This document shows positions 23,714 to 31,999 of a DNA stretch of 39,901 nt, piece after piece. The notes below the pieces were generated by a model. The model saw nothing but the letters and a program-made list of their open reading frames with translations, searched no databases and had not been told where the DNA came from. How positions within the stretch are numbered: the stretch's first letter is position 1; each line of letters starts with the position of its first letter. Origin of the DNA: Gammaproteobacteria bacterium (GTDB taxonomy: Bacteria; Pseudomonadota; Gammaproteobacteria; JACCXJ01); contig JACCXJ010000031.1 of NCBI GenBank assembly GCA_013697045.1, forward strand, positions 1 through 39,901, given 5' to 3'. Position numbers and translations under genes: made by a program.

Positions 23714-24298
23714 ATGAACGACAAGACCGACCGCCGCACCGCTCTCATCGCCCTCGCCCTGGTCCTCTGCATGGCCGCCACCCGCAGCGACCACTTCGCC
23801 GGTGAATTGCACCTCCCCGATGCCTCTGCCGCGGTGTTCTTCCTCGCCGGCGTGTATCTGCGCCCGATGTGGATAGCGGCCGCCCTGTTGGTCGAAGCGG
23901 CGCTCATCGATTACGCCGCCATTGCCTTCGGAGGGGTGTCGAGCTTCTGTATCAGCCCCGCTTACGGATTTCTCCTACCCGCTTACGGGGCCCTGTGGCT
24001 CGCCGGCCGCTGGTACGCGGTTCGCCATCGCTTTGCTTTCTCGACCTTGCTGCCCCTGGCCGCGAGCGTCGTCATCGGCGGCTTGGTGAGTGAGTTGTTT
24101 TCGAGCGGCGGGTTCTATTTCTTCTCCGGGCGTTTCGAGCCGAACCTCGCGGAATTGGGCGCGCGGATCGCGAGAGACTTTCCGTCCTCCCTGGCCACGC
24201 TCGCGTTCTACGTCGCCGTCGCGGCGATCGTGCATGTCGCGTTCGGCGCCGTCCGCCTGTCAGGGGCCCGTGATAGGCGGGCGCTGGGCGGGAACTGA
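23714..24298 (+). CDS. btuM: BtuM-like cobalamin transporter (solitary ECF S-component)
   Basis: A 194-residue protein with about six membrane spans. Hallmarks are RSDHF near the N-terminus, LPDASAAVFFLAGVYLR, then a span carrying GGVSSFCISPAYGFLLPAYG. The single Cys in that stretch is residue 79, matching the conserved cysteine (Cys80 in the Thiobacillus denitrificans BtuM) that coordinates cobalt and decyanates B12. Such proteins import cobalamin across the inner membrane without a dedicated ECF module. The gene lies between direct repeat B and cobO, inside a B12 region, which supports the call. Confidence 0.75.
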   Translation: MNDKTDRRTALIALALVLCMAATRSDHFAGELHLPDASAAVFFLAGVYLRPMWIAAALLVEAALIDYAAIAFGGVSSFCISPAYGFLLPAYGALWLAGRWYAVRHRFAFSTLLPLAASVVIGGLVSELFSSGGFYFFSGRFEPNLAELGARIARDFPSSLATLAFYVAVAAIVHVAFGAVRLSGARDRRALGGN

Positions 24299-24303
24299 GA
24301 ATC

Positions 24304-24919
24304 GTGGATCCCGCCATGGATCCCCTCCCGCCGGAAGAACGCCACCGGGAGCGCATGCAGCGCAAGAAGGCGGTCGTCGACGCCGCCATCGCCCGCGCCA
24401 CCACGGACAAGGGATTGCTCCTGGTCCTGACCGGCAACGGCAAGGGCAAGTCCAGCTCGGCCTTCGGCATGGTGGCGCGCGCCTTGGGGCACGGCATGCG
24501 CGTCGGGGTCGTGCAGTTCATCAAGGGGCATCCCGACCGGGGAGGCGGCGTTCCTCCGCCGCGTTCCCGATCTCGAGTACCACGTCATGGGCGAGGGCTA
24601 TACCTGGGAGACCCAGGACCGCGGGCGCGATGCGGAGGCCGCTCGGGCGGCATGGGAGGTGGCGCGCCGCATGTTGCAGGATCCGGATCTCCAGCTCGTG
24701 GTGCTCGATGAGTTGACCCTGGTGCTGAAATACGGGTATCTAAGCACGGAAGAGGTGCTGCGTGGCATCACGGTGCGCCCGCCCATGCAGCATGTCGTCG
24801 TCACCGGTCGTAGCGCGCCGGCCGGGTTGATCGAGGCCGCCGATACCGTGACCGAGATGCGGGCGGTCAAGCACGCCTTCGAGGCCGGTGTGAGGGCACA
24901 GAAGGGCATCGAGCTCTGA
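24304..24919 (+). pseudogene. cobO: cob(I)yrinic acid a,c-diamide adenosyltransferase, frameshifted
   Basis: CobO/BtuR attaches the adenosyl group to corrinoids using ATP. The first frame has the P-loop LLVLTGNGKGKSSSAFG and VGVVQFIKG. The rest of the family sequence (TGEAAFLRRVPDLEYHVMG, GYTWETQDRGRDAEAAR, LVVLDELTLVLKYGYL, VVVTGRSAP) lies in another frame. The break is at about 24537-24545, where GACCGGGGAG replaces the expected GACACCGGGGAG, a loss of two bases. All other motifs are intact, so this is either a recent mutation or a sequence error. It follows btuM by five bases. Confidence 0.85.
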
Positions 24920-24946
24920 CCGCCCGAGGCGTTCGAGGAGGTCATC

Positions 24947-25501
24947 ATGAATGAAACGCAAACGCCCCGCCGCGAGATCGTCGACAACCCGGACGGGACG
25001 GTAACAGAGTACTCCGACTTCGAGCCCACGGAGGCAGCGATGCAAAGGCTCGCCGATCTCCTGTTCAAAGAGCATTGGGGCGAGATCACCGTCGGGCCCT
25101 GCATCGAAGGCGCGGTCTTCGAGATCCGGTTCAAAGACCCGCCCAAGGTTTCGCTCTTCGACGGTTATCTCACCGTGGACCTCGGCCACTGGCACTTCCA
25201 CCTCTGCATCGGGACGCACCAGGGCGCGCCCTCGCCGGAGCTTGCCGCGAAACGCCGGGTGGCGCGCGCCGCGTTCTTCGAGGCGCGGGGTGGGAAATGC
25301 GGCGGGGGCCGGAGCTGGGGCCTGCGCCTCTGGAACGGGTTCGGCGAGCAGATGACGACCGTGTTCCTGCCGAGCCCGTTCCTGTCGGAGGACCTCAAGG
25401 TGCTGAAAGAGCCCCGCTGGGAGCGGTTGCGGCTCTGGTACTCGTTGCGCGAAACATTTCTCGGCGAGCCGAGGCCGCAGGACCTGAGTCGCCCGTCCTG
25501 A
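24947..25501 (+). CDS. conserved hypothetical protein linked to the cobalamin cluster
   Basis: A 184-residue soluble protein with a good GAGGAGG site. Distinctive segments are VDLGHWHFHLCIGTHQG (a His-rich patch that could bind metal), CGGGRSWGLRLWNGFGEQM and FLPSPFLSEDLKVLKEPRW. I recall homologous proteins annotated only as domains of unknown function, commonly near cobO-type genes. It is 27 bp downstream of cobO and probably co-transcribed. No enzymatic motif can be named. Confidence 0.6.
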   Translation: MNETQTPRREIVDNPDGTVTEYSDFEPTEAAMQRLADLLFKEHWGEITVGPCIEGAVFEIRFKDPPKVSLFDGYLTVDLGHWHFHLCIGTHQGAPSPELAAKRRVARAAFFEARGGKCGGGRSWGLRLWNGFGEQMTTVFLPSPFLSEDLKVLKEPRWERLRLWYSLRETFLGEPRPQDLSRPS

Positions 25502-25567
25502 GCACGACGTGGCACTGGCTGTGCCTGTGCGGGCCCTGTGTATCCGTCGGCGCGAGATCGGGCAGTG

Positions 25568-26509
25568 TCCAACGTTACCGGGCCGGTCGCGGCGGCCGGC
25601 CCTCGGTACCGAGGGGCCGTCCCTCGCAACGTCGTGGTCCTCGGCCTCACCAGCTTCTTCACCGACATCTCCTCGGAGGCGCTGACCGCGGTCCTGCCGC
25701 TGTACTTCGTGCTCGAGCTGCGCATGACGCCATTGCAGTTCGGATTGCTCGACGGCCTCTACCAAGGCGCCAGTGCCATGGTACGTGTGGCAGGGGGGCT
25801 AGTCGCCGACGCCCGTGGTCGCTGCAAGCCGGTCGCGTTCGTCGGCTACGCGCTGTCGGCGCTCTGCAAGCTCGGCCTCCTGCTCGTGGGTTCGGCCTGG
25901 GCACCGATCGCGGCGCTGCTCATGATCGACCGGCTTGGGAAGGGCATCCGCACCGCGCCCCGCGACGCGTTGATCACGCAGAGCAGCGAACCCTCCCGTC
26001 TCGGCGCCGCATTCGGCCTGCCCCGGACCATGGACACCGCCGGGGCGGCGCTCGGGCCGGTCGTCGCGTTCGCGGTCCTGACCGCGGCGCCGGGGGCCTA
26101 TGACGCGGTGTTCGTAGTGAGCCTCGCGGTGGCGCTGGTGGGTCTCGCCATCCTCGGCCTGTTCGTCGAGGACCGTCGGGCTCGGCCAGAACGCGCGGTC
26201 GCCGGGGCGTCGGCGCGAGCGCGCCTGGGCGCCGTCCTTGCGGGCCGGCGCTTCCTTGCGCTCGTCATCGCGGGGGGAGTCCTGGGGCGCTCGCCGGCAG
26301 TGTGCTGCAGAAAGAACATCTGACCACGGGCCTGGCGATCCTCGGCACCACCACGGCGTTGTCGCGCCTCTCTCTTCGGCGCCCTTTGGAGCTGGCGCGG
26401 TCCCACGGAGGCGCTCGTCCTCTTCGGCCTGGGCCTCCTGTTCGCCGCCGTTCTCGCGGCCGTCCTCCTGCGCGTGGCACGACCCTGGGGGCCGGCCACC
26501 GCGAAGTGA
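25568..26509 (+). pseudogene. MFS transporter with internal deletion and frameshift
   Basis: The first ~240 residues (GTG 25568) look like an MFS protein, with FFTDISSEALTAVLPLY, LGKGIRTAPRDALI and SRLGAAFGLPRTMDTAG covering TM1-6. At LVIAGGVLG the frame changes. One frame then gives LAGSVLQKEHLTTGLAILG, and a third gives LFGALWSWRGPTEALVLFG, then LGLLFAAVLAAVLLRVARPW, ending at TGA 26507-26509, which is a typical last pair of spans. About TM7-TM10 are missing and at least two shifts are present. Drug/sugar-type permeases of this kind cannot work without both halves. Confidence 0.75.
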
Positions 26510-26513
26510 TCCG

Positions 26514-27695
26514 GTGTCGCGTCGAGCACTGTTCTTGACGGTGATCGTGACCTCCTGCCTTGGAGGCGCCGGCGCTTATGTCCTTTATGCCGTGCAGCGA
26601 GCAGCGCACGGTGTTCTCGTCCCGCCGCTGTCGGCCGGATCCCGCCAGACGACGACCCCCGATGCGACGCCGGGCGCCGATGGCCCACAGCCATCGGTCG
26701 CATCTCCTCAGACGAGCATCGCCGATCCGACGCCACTGCTCGCGCCGGGCGAGGCCCCCCCGGCCGGACCGCTCCTGGTGTTCAGGCGCACCTCGCTCGA
26801 TGCCTACAATGGCGCGCTCGGCATCGCGCCCATGGCCGATCCGGCGTCGCCGCGGTTCGTGCCGGCGCTCCGCTGCGAGCGCGTGCACATGGCCGCCGGC
26901 CGGGGCGTGTGCCTCACGGCAGATCGAGGCGTCTTCACCAGCTATCAAGCCGTGCTCTTCGACCGGACCTTCAACCCGCTGGCCAAGCTACCCCTGGCGG
27001 GTGCGCCGAGCCGGCTACAGGTGGCACCGGACGGAAGATGGGCAGCGACCACCGTGTTCGTCGCCGGGCACTCCTACGCGACCGCTGGATTCTCCACCCG
27101 GACCTCGATCATGAACCTCGCAACCGGGCAGTGGCTGGTCGAGGATCTGGAGACATTCACCGTCCGTCGCCACGGCCAGCCGCTGCGCGCGGCGGACTTC
27201 AACTTCTGGGGCGTGACCTTCACGCCCGACGCTCGCACGTTCTACGCGACGCTTGGCACGGGCGGCGAGACCTTGCTAGTGACGGGCGACATCGATGCGC
27301 GCACCGTCGAGGTGATGGAAGACAACGTCGAGTGCCCATCGCTGTCGCCCGACGGCCGCCGCGTCGCATTCAAACACCGCGAAGGCGGCCTCATCGGTCC
27401 GGTCACGTGGCGACTGTGGGTACTGCATCTCGGCACACGCCGGCGGCACGCGCTCGCCGAGCCCCGCAGCGTCGACGACCAGGTGCAGTGGCTCGACGAC
27501 GAACAGGTGCTCTACGCCCTACCGGGCGCAGCAGATCGAGCGGCGATCATGGACGAGTGGGTGGTGCCGGCGGACGGCGGTGGCGCGCCGCGGCTCTTCC
27601 TGCCGCAGGCGTACTCCGCGGCCGTCGTACTGGGAGATCCCGATCGCGCAAGCGAACAGAGAACCGAGGCGCCGAAACCCAGCCCCACCCCTTGA
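26514..27695 (+). CDS. TolB-like beta-propeller (PD40) protein with signal anchor
   Basis: A 393-residue protein starting at GTG 26514, four bases after the MFS remnant ends. Residues ~5-28 (LFLTVIVTSCLGGAGAYVLY) form a signal peptide or anchor and are followed by a Pro/Thr-rich linker of ~60 residues. The rest contains PD40/TolB-like repeats (LQVAPDGRWAATTVF, VTFTPDARTFYATLG, PSLSPDGRRVAFKHR, VQWLDDEQVLYALPG). It is probably periplasmic. No enzymatic residues are evident; propellers of this type usually mediate binding. Confidence 0.7.
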   Translation: MSRRALFLTVIVTSCLGGAGAYVLYAVQRAAHGVLVPPLSAGSRQTTTPDATPGADGPQPSVASPQTSIADPTPLLAPGEAPPAGPLLVFRRTSLDAYNGALGIAPMADPASPRFVPALRCERVHMAAGRGVCLTADRGVFTSYQAVLFDRTFNPLAKLPLAGAPSRLQVAPDGRWAATTVFVAGHSYATAGFSTRTSIMNLATGQWLVEDLETFTVRRHGQPLRAADFNFWGVTFTPDARTFYATLGTGGETLLVTGDIDARTVEVMEDNVECPSLSPDGRRVAFKHREGGLIGPVTWRLWVLHLGTRRRHALAEPRSVDDQVQWLDDEQVLYALPGAADRAAIMDEWVVPADGGGAPRLFLPQAYSAAVVLGDPDRASEQRTEAPKPSPTP

Positions 27696-27919
27696 AGCGT
27701 AGGTTCTTCCAGAAGCTCGGCAAGCCCACAGCGGCGCGCACGAAGTCTGTACACGGCGATCGCCCTGCGGCGCCGGTGCGAACAGCGGATTGAAAGAGTA
27801 CGACCGATCGAGCCCGTCAAGCCTTCGGTGCTCGGCTCCGCAGAGCTCGCGGCCCTGGGATCCGATCCACCACAGGAACCAGTGGTCGAAATTCTGGGAT
27901 CCACTGAGGTGTAGGTGGG

Positions 27920-27953
27920 CGACCTCCGCCGCAAGCGGCGGAGGTCGTTTATT
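27920..27953 (+). terminator. rho-independent terminator
   Basis: CGACCTCCGCCG, loop CAAG, CGGCGGAGGTCG: a perfect 12-bp stem followed by TTTATT. It faces rightward and would end the transcript of the beta-propeller gene. It also sits just beyond the leftward 24-residue gene, on whose strand it lacks a T-run. Confidence 0.8.
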
Positions 27954-27968
27954 CTAACGCGCGAGTCT

Positions 27969-28043
27969 CTAGAAGACGCCTAGCAACGCCAGAATAATAA
28001 TGACGGAAAGGGGTACACCCAGAAGCCACAATATAATAGGCAT
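27969..28043 (-). CDS. 24-residue hydrophobic membrane peptide
   Basis: A perfect AGGAGG with a five-base spacer (minus strand) precedes ATG 28043. The 24-residue product starts MPIILWLLGVPLSVIII and ends LALLGVF: a single membrane span with a conserved-looking LLGVPL motif. I recall very similar tiny proteins as orphan membrane peptides in Proteobacteria, without known function. A larger frame here (71 residues) overlaps it in another register and lacks a good start. The surrounding stretch is AT-rich. Confidence 0.6.
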   Translation of the reverse strand: MPIILWLLGVPLSVIIILALLGVF

Positions 28044-28466
28044 TAAATCCTCCTGTTACGATGAAACCAACGATAGCTGCACTTGCGCCCTTCGGCCAAG
28101 CCGAAACAGGCCCAATTAAAGTCATGTTGTGTGCCAAGAGCTGCGCCATGAAGAAGACACGCAAATATCAATAGGATAGCTAATTGTCTCGGGGTTGCCG
28201 AGCTTGCGGCGGAGATCGGATCGGTAATCGTTGCCGCTTCGCGCGCAAAATCTTGCAAAAGGGCCCACAGTTCGGCCTCGAGACCTCTCCCCTCACCCCG
28301 CTTCAGCTCTTAATTGGTCGTCAAGGACGCGCGGAAAGCTATAGAGTCACCGTGAGTCACCGTCTTGAGGCAGCCGCACGGCGCACCCGTCGGGCCGCAC
28401 AAGACCGCCAGCTCGGGGCTCCCCATCGGGCGCACCAGACCGGCTCGCGAGCGGTGGCGTGCGCCC
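28044..28466. other. stretch without supported genes
   Basis: AT-rich to about 28180, then GC-rich. Open frames on both strands give low-complexity Arg/Ala/Pro products. The minus strand upstream of the 24-residue gene should contain its promoter, but no clear sigma70 pair stands out. Confidence 0.3.
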
Positions 28467-28565
28467 CTAAGACCCAGGCGCCTTCTCGCACTCCCCTTCG
28501 CGATCGATCGAGACACCCGCACTGGCGGCCTCGCAGGCGTTGCCGTAGGTCTTGCCATCGCAGGC
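28467..28565 (-). pseudogene. remnant of a Kazal-type protease-inhibitor domain
   Basis: The minus-strand frame encodes CDGKTYGNACEAASAGVS then IDREGECE and stops at TAG. This is the unmistakable Kazal core (C-x-DG-x-TYxN-x-C ... C). An in-frame TGA lies immediately upstream of the first residues, where intact proteins read PVCGCDGKTYGN, so the first cysteines and the signal peptide are lost. Secreted Kazal proteins occur in many environmental Proteobacteria. Here only about 33 residues survive. Confidence 0.65.
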
Positions 28566-28674
28566 TCAGGCCGAGACCACTGGCGTCGTGCGGCTGGCAG
28601 CAGGGCATCGACCGTACGGTGCAGCCGCTCGCTCGGCGAGCGCCATGTCGAGTGCCTGCGGTAGGCCGCGGCGT

Positions 28675-28905
28675 CGGCGGGGCCCGCGAGCTCCGGTATG
28701 TCCCACCTGCTGCAAAGCAATGGAAGATGCCCGCTTCGTCCGTTTCGTCGAGGATGACGGGAGCGTGAAGTATTACGCCACGTACACGGCCTTCGACGGA
28801 GATCCCGCCTTAGCTGGATAGAGACAGAGGACTTCGTGTCCTTCACGACCCTGAACGGCGCCGCGGCACAGGGCACAGAATAAAGGGCATGGCGAAACGA
28901 CGAGG
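28675..28905 (+). pseudogene. remnant of a GH130 glycoside phosphorylase-like protein
   Basis: The plus strand encodes MEDARFVRFVEDDGSVKY then YATYTAFDG. After a shift it encodes IETEDFVSFTTLNGAAAQ, and after another shift QNKG and MA. This order (ED.RFV, YYATYTAFDG, Q-L-I-E-T-DF, LNG..A.NKGMALFPR) is the middle of GH130 enzymes, which phosphorolyse beta-mannosides. Only about 75 residues can be traced and they occupy two or three frames, so the gene is dead. The catalytic Asp region upstream and the C-terminal half are absent. Confidence 0.55.
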
Positions 28906-29127
28906 TCGTTCGTTAGTCGACGGCTCGGCGTTGTTACGCGCGTTTACGCATCCTTTGCCCTCAGAACGGGGCCACGCGCTTTAGGTCATACGATCTCCGA
29001 TCGCGGTCATAGATTTTACGACCCTACGCCAACCACCCGTTTTCTGAGACTTTTGAACCCCTCCCTGAGCTTCTCCTCACCATAATTCTAGCCAAAGATA
29101 TTTGAAATGTCTGCAAATTGAGAGGTT
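28906..29127. other. intergenic stretch without supported features
   Basis: No gene, RNA or clear motif recognised. The sequence passes from GC-rich to AT-rich just before the inverted repeat at 29128. Confidence 0.3.
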
Positions 29128-29209
29128 CCCTCTCCCTCCGGGATAGAGGTTAGGGTGAGGGGATCGATTTGATTCCCCTCATCCTACCCTTCTCCCGCAG
29201 GGAGAAGGG
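29128..29209. repeat. imperfect inverted repeat of dispersed-repeat type
   Basis: Two ~35-base arms (29128-29162 and 29175-29209) are imperfect reverse complements. Each is itself a CCCTCTCCC...GGG(A)GAGGG-like hairpin separated by GATCGATTTGATT. This is the familiar intergenic CCCTCACCC/GGGAGAGGG style of dispersed bacterial repeats. It lies upstream of the phoD-like gene. Confidence 0.65.
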
Positions 29210-29346
29210 ACCGGTGTGTTCCTGTATGCTTCTGTTCAACATTTAGGGCGATAGAATCTATCAGACAGTCGTACTAGGAATTACGCCCGGTTTTGACCGG
29301 CGCCTGCAAGGGCAGGCCGTTTCGTGGTAGTGTCCGGGCGCAAGCC

Positions 29347-30917
29347 ATGGCTAGCACGACGAACGGAGACGCTGACAAACCTTCATGCACCCGCCGCGCG
29401 TTCCTGACCGGGACGCTCGCGGGCGCGGCCATGCTCGCGAGCCCCATCGTGCGCGCGGCGCCGCGCTTTGCGCGCTATTCGTTCGCCCTCGGCGTGGCGT
29501 CCGGCTATCCCACGGAGGACGGCGTGGTGCTGTGGACGCGCCTTGCGCCGGACCCGCTCCACGGTGGCGGGATGGGGGCGCTGCCCATCGAGGTGCGGTG
29601 GGAGGTGGCCCATGACGAATGCTTTCGGCGCACCGCCCGGCGCGGCGTCACGCTGGCGAGACCGGAGGACGCTCATTCCGTACACGTCGAGGTGACGGGA
29701 TTGGCGCCCGGGCGCTGGTACTGGTATCGCTTCAAGGCAGGCTCGGAGCTGAGCCCGGTCGGACGCACACGCACGGCCCCGGCCGTTGGTGCCGAGCTTG
29801 CTGATCTGCGCTTCGCCTTTGCCTCGTGCCAGCACTACGAGCACGGCTACTACACGGCCTATCGGCACATGGCCCGCGATGCGCTCGACCTCTGCGTGCA
29901 CCTCGGCGATTACATCTACGAGAGCTCTTGGGGAGAACACCCGGTCCGCGCACACACGGGGGCGGAGACCGTAAGTCTCGGCGATTATCGGAACCGCTAC
30001 GCGCTGTACCGATCCGATCTCGATCTGCAAGCGGCCCACGCCGCCTTTCCCTGGATCGCGATCTGGGATGACCATGAGGTCGACAACGACTATGCCAATG
30101 ACCGCTCCGAGGATCTAATCCCGCGCGAGCAATTCCTGGCTCGCCGGGCGGCGGCCTACCGGCCTATTACGAGCACATGCCCCTGCCCGCGAGCGCGCGC
30201 CCGAGGGGACCCGATATGAGGCTCTACGCGCGGGTCGGTTTCGGTAAACTCGGCGCATTCCATCTGCTTGATGACCGCCAATATCGCGACTATCAAGCCT
30301 GCCCCAGCCCGGGACGGGGCGGCTCCAACACCGTCGAGGCATGTGCGGAGCGCAGCGATCCGAACCGCAGCCTCCTCGGATCCGAGCAGGAACGGTGGCT
30401 CGCCGAGGGGCTCGCGCGCTCGAGGACGCGGTGGAACCTCATCGCCCAGCAGACCCTCATGGCCCAGGTGGATCAAAAGCCCGGGCCCGGGCAATCGTTC
30501 TGGACGGACGGCTGGGACGGCTATCCTGCGGCCCGTTCGCGCCTCTTGCGCTCGCTCGCCCTGCGGCGCGTCTCGAATCCGATCGTGCTGGGCGGCGACG
30601 TCCACGGCTTCTATGCCGCCGATCTCAAGCTCGACTTCGACGATCTCCGGTCCCCGGTCGTGGCCACGGAGTTCGTGACCACCTCCATCAGCTCCGACGG
30701 CAGGCCCCCGGAGCGCGTCGCTGCGGCCTTGTCCGAAAACCCGCACATCAAGCTCGCCGACGGCACGCGACGCGGCTACACGCGCGTCACCCTGTCGCGT
30801 GATCGCGCGGTCGTCGAAATGCAGGCCGTGGATACCGTGAAGACGCCGGGAGCGCCGATCTCGACCCTGGCGACGTTCGTCGTCGAGGACGGGAAGGCGG
30901 GGGCGGTACGGGGATGA
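29347..30917 (+). pseudogene. phoD: PhoD-family alkaline phosphatase, frameshifted
   Basis: The start at 29347 gives a Tat signal (CTRRAFLTGTLAGAAMLASP). The PhoD N-terminal domain follows (FALGVASGYP, VVLWTRLAP). The metallophosphatase core has FAFASCQHYEHGYYTAY, CVHLGDYIYE and IWDDHEVDNDYAND. At about 30165 one base is missing (TACCGG|CCTATTAC), and the remainder continues in the next frame with YYEHMPLPASARPRGPDM, RWNLIAQQTLMAQVDQ and VLGGDVHGFYAADLK, which hold the last metal ligands. Both halves are fully conserved, so decay is recent or the indel is an error. The product would be a secreted phosphodiesterase/phosphatase. Confidence 0.88.
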
Positions 30918-31101
30918 GTTCCGGGGGGATCGAGCTCCGGGGCTGGCCGCCCGGCAGCGGAGTTCCGTCCCGCGCTTTTACCAGGCGGGCTTCCCACTCG
31001 GGACCGTGCACCCGGTGACGCTGCCCTGCCCTTCCTGGCGGGGTTGCGCGTCACCCCGTGGAGCAGCCGGACAACGTGTGTTTCCACCGGAGAGTCGCGA
31101 A

Positions 31102-31389
31102 ATGCGCCGCCCGACCATTATCACGGTGATCTATTTTTACTTGCTCTTAACGATGTCGCTCCCGCTGGGCGGTTGCGCGACGTTTCGGACCTTATCGACG
31201 TTCGATCCGGAGCGGCCCATGATCTTCAGCGGAACGAGATTGGATTGGAACGTCACGGTGGGGGACGAGAGCTGGCCGCGGAAATTCGGAATAGCGCCAC
31301 CACGGTATCCAGTGATCGATCTCCCGTTCAGCTTTATCTTGGATACGGTGATGCTTCCCGCCACAATAAACGCCGAGATCTTCCATTAG
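31102..31389 (+). CDS. YceK/YidQ-like lipoprotein (DUF1375)
   Basis: A 95-residue precursor with a hydrophobic leader and lipobox LGGC (Cys about residue 25). Mature features are FSGTRLDWN, a central PP and the ending IDLPFSFILDTVMLPATI, the conserved YceK/YidQ signature IDLPFSxxxDTxxLP. It is likely anchored in the outer membrane; no function is proven for the family. The start at 31102 is chosen because earlier in-frame codons precede a non-signal sequence. Confidence 0.8.
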   Translation: MRRPTIITVIYFYLLLTMSLPLGGCATFRTLSTFDPERPMIFSGTRLDWNVTVGDESWPRKFGIAPPRYPVIDLPFSFILDTVMLPATINAEIFH

Positions 31390-31457
31390 TATATTAGTTT
31401 CATCGCGAGCCCTCCCGAATCGGCCGGTAAGCGCGGTTGAGCGGAGCGCTGCCCGGG

Positions 31458-31487
31458 AAACCCGGGTCGGTTGCCGGGTTTCGTTTC
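31458..31487 (+). terminator. rho-independent terminator after the YceK-like gene
   Basis: AAACCCGG, an eight-base loop, CCGGGTTT, then CGTTTCT. An overlapping alternative stem CCCGGG-AAA-CCCGGG lies just 5', so two mutually exclusive hairpins are possible. Confidence 0.6.
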
Positions 31488-31591
31488 TCCGTGGCGGCCT
31501 GTTCAGACGACGGCGTCGCTGAGTTCGCGTCTGTGGCCGCGGCGCCGCGCTGCGAAAAACCGCGGCGTGGGGTAGACCTTTCAGCGTGCGT

Positions 31592-31999
31592 TTACAGGAT
31601 CGTGAAACGACCGTAGGCGCGGAAGTGCCGGTCGAAGGCGATGGCTTCCGCGATATGAAGTCGCTCCATCACCACGAAGCTCAGCGCGTCGCAGAGGGAA
31701 TAGTCTTTATCAGCGTGGCCTCGCACCAACGCGATGGCGCGTTCTTCGTCCGCCTTGCGGATGTGCTCGTGGTATGCATCGCTGGCCATGATATCCAGAA
31801 ACCCGAGGGCGTTACGACGTCCACCACGCGAGCGGGCGACGAGCAATGCGTGGGTTTCGATGACGACCGCGTTGGTGGTTACAAGGTGCCAGCGTTCGCT
31901 GTTGGCCCGTAAGAACAGCGTGCAGGCGTGCGCGTGAAACTGATCCTCCGGGGCTAGGAGCCCGAAGAATCCACCGCTATCGACGAAAACACGCTTCAC
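31592..31999 (-). CDS. PIN-domain ribonuclease toxin, VapC-like
   Basis: A 135-residue PIN-domain protein. The acidic residues expected to bind Mg2+ are visible as Asp7 (VFVDSGGFFGLL), Glu48 (VVIETHALL), Asp99/Asp104 (DKDYSLCDALSF) and Asp123 (AFDRHF). Such toxins cleave tRNA or other RNA when freed from their antitoxin. The start overlaps the antitoxin stop by four bases (ATGA), the usual toxin-antitoxin arrangement. The catalytic set is complete, so the toxin is probably active. Confidence 0.85.
   Translation of the reverse strand: MKRVFVDSGGFFGLLAPEDQFHAHACTLFLRANSERWHLVTTNAVVIETHALLVARSRGGRRNALGFLDIMASDAYHEHIRKADEERAIALVRGHADKDYSLCDALSFVVMERLHIAEAIAFDRHFRAYGRFTIL

Noticed and set aside
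24500-24600. Programmed frameshifting in cobO
   Set aside because: No slippery heptamer or downstream pseudoknot is visible at the junction; a two-base loss in GACACCGG explains it better.
24740-25765. A 341-codon minus-strand frame in the B12 cluster
   Set aside because: Antisense to cobO and its neighbour and composed of charged low-complexity sequence.
27512-27934. Minus-strand 140-codon frame and a plus-strand tail frame between the propeller gene and the terminator
   Set aside because: Neither has a ribosome-binding site or recognisable motif, and they overlap in opposite directions.
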